A DNA stretch of 64,000 nt from Aegilops tauschii subsp. strangulata (Eukaryota > Streptophyta > Magnoliopsida > Poales > Poaceae), in assembly GCF_002575655.3 (NCBI RefSeq), contig NC_053041.3:377873054-377937053 (forward strand). Direction: 5' to 3'. The notes under the pieces are model-generated. The model ran no database searches. It saw only the letters and a list, made by a program, of their open reading frames with translations, and was not told the origin of the DNA. How positions within the stretch are numbered: position 1 is the stretch's first letter; each line of letters opens with the position of its first letter. Below, one piece after another: positions 57,538 to 64,000 of the stretch. A program made the translations under genes and the position numbers.

Positions 57538-58237
57538 TGAGGCCTTTTGCAGAAGGAGTAATAGAATTGCACAAATCAAGATGGGCTTCAAAGACAAATA
57601 TGATGCTGTAGCTGCAATAGGCAAGGCTGGCACCTCCAACATGCAGGCAACCAAGCAGAACAAATCACCTGAGAAAATGGGGAAAAACAGAGGTTGCTAT
57701 CAATCTTGGGCCAAGATTTGAGGCTCTGGTGATGGACAAAAATGCTCCTCCACCTCCTGTGCTACCATTGGAAACTATCCACGCTATTGGGACAGGTCCT
57801 TGCAAGATGGCACCTCATGAAGTGTCATCCTCAGCCCTGAACTATGATAGCTCTGATGATTAGTAGGCCTGCTCTGCTATGGGGTTTTGACAACTCCCCT
57901 AATTGTTGTCTTCTTTGGTTTAATTCCAGTTATCATCAACCTTCCTACTTTATGATCTTCTATGTTATGTGCCTGTGTGCACCTTTGCTTATTTTGGACT
58001 GTAATAAGTACTTTGGCCTGTGTGCACCTGTGTGGTTATGTACCTCTTCAGATAGACCATCTTATATGATCTGTAATGCCAGTTATGCCTGCTATTATGT
58101 TGTTTCTTGCTTCACCTGCCTGTTGATTTATATGCCACCTCATATGTGTTCTTACCTCCCAATAAAGATAGCAAAAGAAGTAATCCCCCCATGTCATGCT
58201 AGCCATGCCATGTCTTATGCCCCTTTACACATGTATA

Positions 58238-61200
58238 ATGAATAGAAGTTGGAATATTCTCAATTGGAATGTTAGAGGGATTAACTCAAATGATAGATGG
58301 GATGATATCAGGCTGAAAATTGATGAAAGCTCATGTTGTGTTATGACTTTCCAAGAAACTAAGAGAGAACAATTTGACCTGGCATATATTAGGAATTTCT
58401 ATCCTAAAAGGTTCAACCAATACAGTTTCATGCCCTCTGCTGGTAATTCAGGTGGTCTGATTACCATCTGGAATGGTAATCTTTTCAAAGGCAGAGAAAT
58501 ATCCAAAGATTATTTTCAGATTACTGTGGAGCTCACATCAAAACTGGATAATACTGTTTACTTCATAACTAATGTTTATGGGCCAAACTCTGTGGAGGGC
58601 AAAACTGAATTTTCTAACTGGCTTCTCAATGTTAATATCCAACCTATGCAGTTGTGGCTCATTGTTGGAGATTTTAATTATATCAGAGGGCCTGAGAATA
58701 TGAATAGAGGAGGAGGTGACCACAATGATATGATGCACCTCAACAACATCATTATCAATCTTGATCTAGTTGAGATCCCACTGAAAGGCAGGCAGTTCAC
58801 CTGGAGTAATATGCAGGATACTCCTCTACTGGAAAAGCTTGATTGGATTTTCACAAGTGTTGATTGGACCAGCAAGTTCCCAAATACTCTTGCAACCCCC
58901 ATGGCCAAACTCTCCTCTGATCATGTCCCCATAAATATTCAGATTGGCAGCATGATCCCCAAGTGCCACATATTCAGGTTTGAGGAATTTTGGTTGGACT
59001 TTGAAGGTTTTATTGACACTGTCTCTAATTATTGGAATAACTGCACTTTCTATGCTGACTCAGCAAAGAACTTGGTGGCTAGGTTTAAATCCATTAGAAA
59101 AGGACTGAAAATTTGGAGCAAGCAACTTTCACAGCTCAATAAAACCATTGAAAATTGCCGCTTCTATGTTAAGCTCCTTGATGGTATTGAAGATCAAAGA
59201 GATATCTTTCAACATGAGAAGAACTTTAGGAAGTTATTGATCAAGCACACTAATAAACTTCTTGAGGCCAAAAGGAAATATTGGAGAATCAGAGCCAATA
59301 TTAGATGGGCTCAGCTGGGTGATGAAAACACCAAATTTTTCCATGCTATTGCCACACATGTTTTCAGAAGTAATTATATTACTTTCCTAATCAATACTGA
59401 TAACCTGATTGTTAATGATCATGAGCAGAAAGCAACTATTTTGTGGAACTCATTCAAAAACAGGATTGGCACTGCTGGCACATCCCAGATGAACTTCAAC
59501 ATTGATCACCTTTCCAGATCAATTAATCAAGAGGAGTTCGAACAACCTTTCTGTATGAAAGAAGTGGATGATATCATTAGTTCTATGCCTAATGACAAAT
59601 CCCCTGGACCTGATGGTTTTAATGGCATTTTCATGAAGAAATGTTGGCATATCATTAAAGAGAGCATCTATAAATTTCTTCAGGATTTCCAATCAGAGAG
59701 TGTGGATCTTGCTCCAATTAATACTGCTTATATTGCCCTGATCCCTAAGAAAGAAAACCCTGAAACTCCCAATGATTTCAGGCCCATCTCCTTGGTAAGT
59801 ATGCCTATCAAAATACTTACTAAGCTTCTTGCAAACAAAGTCCAAAAATGCATCATTCCTATGATAAGCAAGAATCAATATGGCTTCATCAAAACCAGGA
59901 ATATTCAGGATTGTCTTGCATGGTCTTTTGAGTACATCCATATGTGCCACAAGTCTAAGAAAGAAATTGTCATTTTCAAAGTAGACTTTGAGAAAGCTTT
60001 TGACAAAATCAACCATGGGGCCATTCTTTTCATGCTCAAGCACCTGGGATTTGGAGACAAATGGATTAGATGGATCAATAACATCCTACAGACTGCCTCT
60101 GCTTTTGTAATTTTAAATGGTGTACCAGGGAAGAAAATCAATTGTAAATGTGGAGTAAGACAAGGGGACCCTCTCTCCCCTCTTTTATTTGTTATTGCTA
60201 CTGAATTGCTACAGATCCTGATCAACCAAGCTTGGCACAATGGCCACATCAATACTCCCATTGAGCAACCTGCTTCCATGTCATACCCTATTGTCCAATA
60301 TGCTGATGACACCCTAATTATTATGCCAGCTGAGCCTCATCAGATTTCACATGTTATGGAGACTTTAAAGATATTTTCAGATTTCACTGGACTTCAGGTG
60401 AATTTCCACAAATCTTCTCTTGTACCCATTAACATCTCTCATGAAAAAGCCACTCAACTTGCTAATATTTTGGGCTGTAAAAAAGAAAGCATGCCTTTCA
60501 CCTACCTGGGACTGCCAATGGGGTCCACCAGACCAAGAGTTGAGGAGTTCATGCCAATGGTTTCTAGACTAGATAAAATGTTATCTGGGATTGCAACAAT
60601 GATGTCATATTCAGGTAGGCTCACCCACCTAAAGGCTATTATCACTGCACTACCTATATTTACCATGTGTTGTATCAGGGTACCCTTCACCATCTTGGAT
60701 CATTTTGAAAAATCTGGCAGAAGTTTTTTTGGTATGGTAAGGACATCAATAAATTTGGCAAATGCCTTGTTAAGTGGGAACAAGTTTGCTTACCCAAGGA
60801 TGTTGGTGGTCTTGGTGTTCTAGATCTTAGAGCACACAACAAAGCATTGTTGACCAAATTCTTGCACAAATTTTTCAATAAAATGGATATCCCATGGGTG
60901 CAACTTATTTGGAGCAAGTACTATGGAAATGGTGAATTACCACACTTCCCAACTAGGCTTGGCTCATTCTGGTGGAGAGATTGTTGCTCTATTCTTGACA
61001 AGTACAAGAACCTCACAACCTGTTCTGCTGGTATTGGTGACACCATTTCTTTATGGCATGACAAATGGAATGACAATCCAATGAAAGACAGTTTCCCACA
61101 CCTATACTCCTATGCCATAAACAAAGACATCACACTCCAGAAGGCTTGCATTGAAAGTGAGAATGACTTCTATAGCATGTTCCACCTACCTATGTCTTCT

Positions 61201-61831
61201 GTGGCTGTCCAACAAAGCACAGAGCTCATGGCCCTCATTAATGGTGTGATGAGTAACAGTGAACCTGATATCTGGAATTTTAAATGGGCCTCTGGACACT
61301 ACAATGCTAAGAAGGTCTACTTTGAATATTTGGGATGCCCCGAGAAAGCTCCCAAGCCTTTCCAATGGATTTGGAAATCTGGTTGCCTACCTAAACAAAA
61401 ATTCTTTTTCTGGCTCCTTCTTCTGGCCAGATTAAACACCAGAGATCTTCTCACCAGGAAAAGCTTCTACATTGAGAGTTCCATCTGTGTGTTATGTGAT
61501 GATGAGCCTAATGAATACATGAAACATCTATTTTTTCATGTGATTTCAGCCAAAACTTTTGGTTATCAATTGGTTTTGAATGGAACACTGATTTGAGCTG
61601 CAATGATATGCTTATTGAAGCCAGAAACAGAACTCAGATCCAGCCCTTTAAAGAATGCCTAATTGCCGGTTGTTGGACCATCTGGAAACACAGAAACAGC
61701 ATCATTTTTGACAACAAAGAAAGGGATTTGAGCTACTGTATTTCCTGTTTCAAGGATCACTTTGGCACCATCATGAAAAGAGTCAGACCTAGTTTAAAGG
61801 AGGGAATGCAAAGCTGGTTGGATTATTTGTA
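58238..61831 (+). pseudogene. LINE ORF2 (endonuclease-reverse transcriptase), two frameshifts
   Basis: Start ATG 58238 (MNRSWNILNWNVRGIN) is chosen because the endonuclease motif NWNVRG follows at once. The endonuclease (AP type) has QETKRE, GDFNYIRGPEN and SDHVPI. RT has FRPISLVS, FKVDFEKAFDKINH, GVRQGDPLSPLLF and the catalytic YADD (60299-60310). A C-terminal zinc-binding RVT domain (WIWKSGCLPKQKFFFWLLL...CVLCDDEPNEYMKHLFF) follows. Frameshift 1 is in a T-run at 60724-60730, where one T appears lost. Frameshift 2 is near 61580, one base lost in TTGAATGGAAC. The last frame closes with SWLDYL and a stop at about 61830. There is no RNase H domain. The rest is open, so decay is recent or slight. 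Confidence 0.9.
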
Positions 61832-61951
61832 AATTTTTCTATTTTATGCTACTGTCCTTTGTTGTAATCCATTTGTATATAACACCCCCCCCCAATATCA
61901 ATGAAAAAAGAGTTACATTAGGGTTTTTACCCTACTGTGTTTGCTAAAAAA

Positions 61952-61965
61952 AGCATCGCTCTGGC
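61952..61965 (+). repeat. LINE target-site duplication, right copy
   Basis: AGCATCGCTCTGGC directly after the A tail; see 54939-54952. Confidence 0.9.
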
Positions 61966-63358
61966 AGTCAGAGCCTGGCGAGCGGCGTCGTTCGTGCGCC
62001 AGACGAGAGGCCGCACACCGCCAAATCCAAAGACGGGGCTGGGCCCCCTGCAGGCGGCGCGGGGCCCTCCAGGGGTGTCGCTGTGCCACCTACGGGCGGC
62101 ACAGCAACCTCCAAGACGCCTACGCCAGCGCCCAGGGTGCGCGCGACGAGCAGCGTCACCGCGCCGGTGACCCTGGACACCGCCGTGGGAAGAGCCCTAT
62201 GCATCATTTGCGGGACGAAGGAGGCCAGCATGCCCGCCGAAGTGCTGGCGAAAACAGCATGCAGCCGCTGGGCCATGATAGAGCTCCTTCTAACATGGTT
62301 AGAAGTCGAAGCGCGCCATGATCCACGCAGCTTTCGCCACCACCCACGCCAGCAGAAGCCTTGGCGAGCGCGTAGCTACTCCTCGACTTCCCTCCTGCCG
62401 CGGAGAAGCTCGACGAATGGAGGGCCACCATCCGGAGCCTCGTCGCCGTCGCCAACAAAGATGATCCGCGACCGGCGGGGCCCTCGGGCCGGCGCTCCGT
62501 CGAGCCACCACATGCCAGCGGAAGGACCGGGGGGGCTGCAGCTACAGTGCACTCTCCTCCCCCGCGCCAGTTGCCGCCGGTGCCGGTCTGTCGTGGCGAC
62601 GCTTGTGATAACATTTCCATAGCGTCGTCCGACCCACAGACCCACCGCGACCAGCGCCAAGTTCTTCGAGAACGAGCCCATGAAGACGCTCGAACCACCA
62701 TCAAGCGACGGCGTGATACACGCCACCAGTCGGATAAGCGAGCAGGACCCGCTATGGACCACCCAGCACCGGGGGGCTCCGGCGGCCTACCTTACGAGGT
62801 GGGTTGCCCAGCCTTTACCCGTGAGCTGCGGCAGTTCCAGTGGCCGTCCCACCGCATGTTCAAGCCCGACATCGGCGAGAAGTACAACGGCAAGACCCAT
62901 CCGTCAGAATTCCTCAGCATCTACACCATCGCGATGTAAGCTGCTGGAGCTCGTGACGACAAGGTGCTTGCCAATTACTTCCCGTTGGCACTGAAGCCCA
63001 ACGTCATGTCTTGGTTGATGCACTTGCCGGCGGATTCCAATTCTTCTTGGTCGAATCTGTGCCATGAGTTCGTTGGTGCCTTCACCGGAGGCCACCAAGC
63101 TCATGGCCAGGCCAGTGATTTGCATATCATTCCCCAGAAGGAAGGGGAAACCCTGCGCAAGTACATACAGAGGTTCAGCCGGGTGCAGTACAACATCCCC
63201 GATGTTCATCCCGCCGCCGTGATTAGAGCGCTCCATCAGAACGTGCGCAATCGCAAGGTGCATGAAGAACTGGCAATGAACAAGGTTAAGGATGTGGCCG
63301 AACTTTATGTTTTGGCCGATAGGTGCGCCCGGGCTAAAGAGGGAAGGAAGTACCCCGG
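61966..63358 (+). pseudogene. gag: Gag of the second Gypsy element, remainder after the LINE
   Basis: The N-terminal frame resumes at 61966 and continues to about 62300. The Gag core is in another frame from about 62547: FTRELRQFQWPSHRMFKPDIGEKYNGKTHPSEFLSIY, then ANYFPLALKPNVMSWLMHLPADSNSSW...ETLRKYIQRFSRVQYNIPDV and LADRCARAKEGRKYPG. A frameshift lies between, and TAA at 62937-62939 stops the core, with the same frame resuming after it. The frame is cut at 63358 by the next LTR. The Gag core is clearly related in pattern to that of the Tat-like element (39007-39822). Confidence 0.75.
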
Positions 63359-64000
63359 TGTCACGCCCAATATGCGATACTATCCTAAAGAGACTCGAAG
63401 GCCCCACCAAGGATAGAACCGCATATTGAAACGCTTTTGCAAGGTGGATATCATTACATCAACATTACATAATATTTGGGGATACATACAAGGCATACAA
63501 ATGCCGCAAGAATACATCAATACATCACACATAAGATCAACATCCGACTACGGATGAAACATAAACAGAAACTCAACCACAACCACCCTGCTAGCCCAGG
63601 CTGCCGGCCTGGAACCTATCCCCTGATCGAAGAAGAAGCAGAAGGAGAACTCCAAAACAAATAAACATCGCTCTCGCGTCATGATCATCGCAGAACCTGT
63701 ACCTGCAACTGGTGGTGAAGTAATCTGTGAGCCACGAGGACTCAGCAATCCCATTACCATGGGTATCAAGACTAGCAAAGCTTAAAGGGAAAGGAAGGGT
63801 AAAGTGGTGAGGTTGCAGCAGCGACTAAGCATGATATGGTGGCTAACTTACGCAGATGAGAGCGAGAAGAGAAACAAAGGAACGGTCGTGAACTAGCAAT
63901 GATCAAGAAGTGATCCTGAACTCCTACTTACGTCAAACATAACCCAGAAACCGTGTTCACTTCCCGGACTCCGCCGAGAAGAGACCATCATGGCTACACA
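63359..64000. mobile_element. LTR of a further retrotransposon, running out of the window
   Basis: A terminus TGTCACGCCCAATATGCG at 63359 interrupts the Gag codons after KYPG. The sequence to the window end has LTR-like composition (CTTTTGCAAGGTGG, ATAAGATCAACATCC) and no gene. On the opposite strand it would end ...GGGCGTGACA, so both strands have TG..CA logic and orientation is unresolved. CCCGG at 63354-63358 is the expected target duplication; its partner is outside. Confidence 0.6.

Larger units (their letters stand above)
54953..61951 (+). mobile_element. Full-length LINE (non-LTR retrotransposon), 7.0 kb
   Basis: Bounded by a 14-bp direct repeat and ending in a short A run (61946-61951) after a 3' untranslated region with a C-run. 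It has a 5' leader, ORF1 (RNA-binding, zinc-knuckle type) and ORF2 (endonuclease, RT, zinc-binding). Length and order match intact plant L1-like LINEs. Both ORFs carry frameshifts, so it is full-length but not active. It lies in the gag of a Gypsy element, which it must post-date. Confidence 0.92.

Overview
The window looks like an intergenic block from a large, repeat-rich Triticeae-type grass genome (wheat, barley or a close relative). The basis is an Angela/WIS/BARE1-type Copia element, a Sabrina-like Gypsy element, a wheat-like CACTA end, Stowaway MITEs with TA target duplications, and a nested transposon architecture with almost no intact genes. Family names come from memory of Triticeae repeats, not from a search.

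Layout: 1-6.9 kb is a stack of Gypsy pieces. The 3' LTR of one element (106-2859) sits inside the protease codons of a minus-strand Sabrina-like element (2860-5706). That element sits in another Gypsy LTR (5707-6377), which abuts an older LTR fragment (6378-6880). From 6881 to about 14.46 kb lies a CACTA transposon with subterminal tandem arrays, split by a 3.2-kb solo LTR (7351-10543).

14.8-28.2 kb is the least explained part. It holds four diverged copies (A-D) of one minus-strand, TATA-headed, intron-containing unit that I do not recognise. A short exon-like module, centred on TTTTGTGCAGTTCCACTAAA on the plus strand, is further amplified inside copy A. A 1.5-kb solo LTR splits exon 1 of copy A. 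MITEs, a LINE 3' fragment and a 0.35-kb local duplication lie between copies.

30.9-43.1 kb is a broken plus-strand gene resembling the plant Ptta/En/Spm transposase-related family. An intron carries a 7.4-kb Gypsy element (34066-41482, ATCTG duplication) with gag-protease on the minus strand, a collapsed reverse transcriptase and an open plus-strand ORF with a B3-like segment and its own TATA box. 43.2-53.5 kb holds a small minus-strand gene (137 codons before interruption) cut by a young Copia element (44308-52770, CTCGG duplication, nearly identical LTRs). That Copia has itself lost part of its reverse transcriptase through a microhomology-type deletion.

53551 to the end is the 5' part of another Gypsy element, whose LTR carries five GGCAAG-N3-CTTGCC palindromes. 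A full-length LINE (54953-61951, 14-bp target duplication) interrupts its gag, and a further LTR (63359 onward) ends it.

Nearly every coding frame here belongs to a mobile element and nearly all are broken. Not tied to a known mobile-element protein are units A-D, the interrupted 137-codon gene and the antisense B3-like ORF. No rRNA gene, tRNA gene or CRISPR array was seen.
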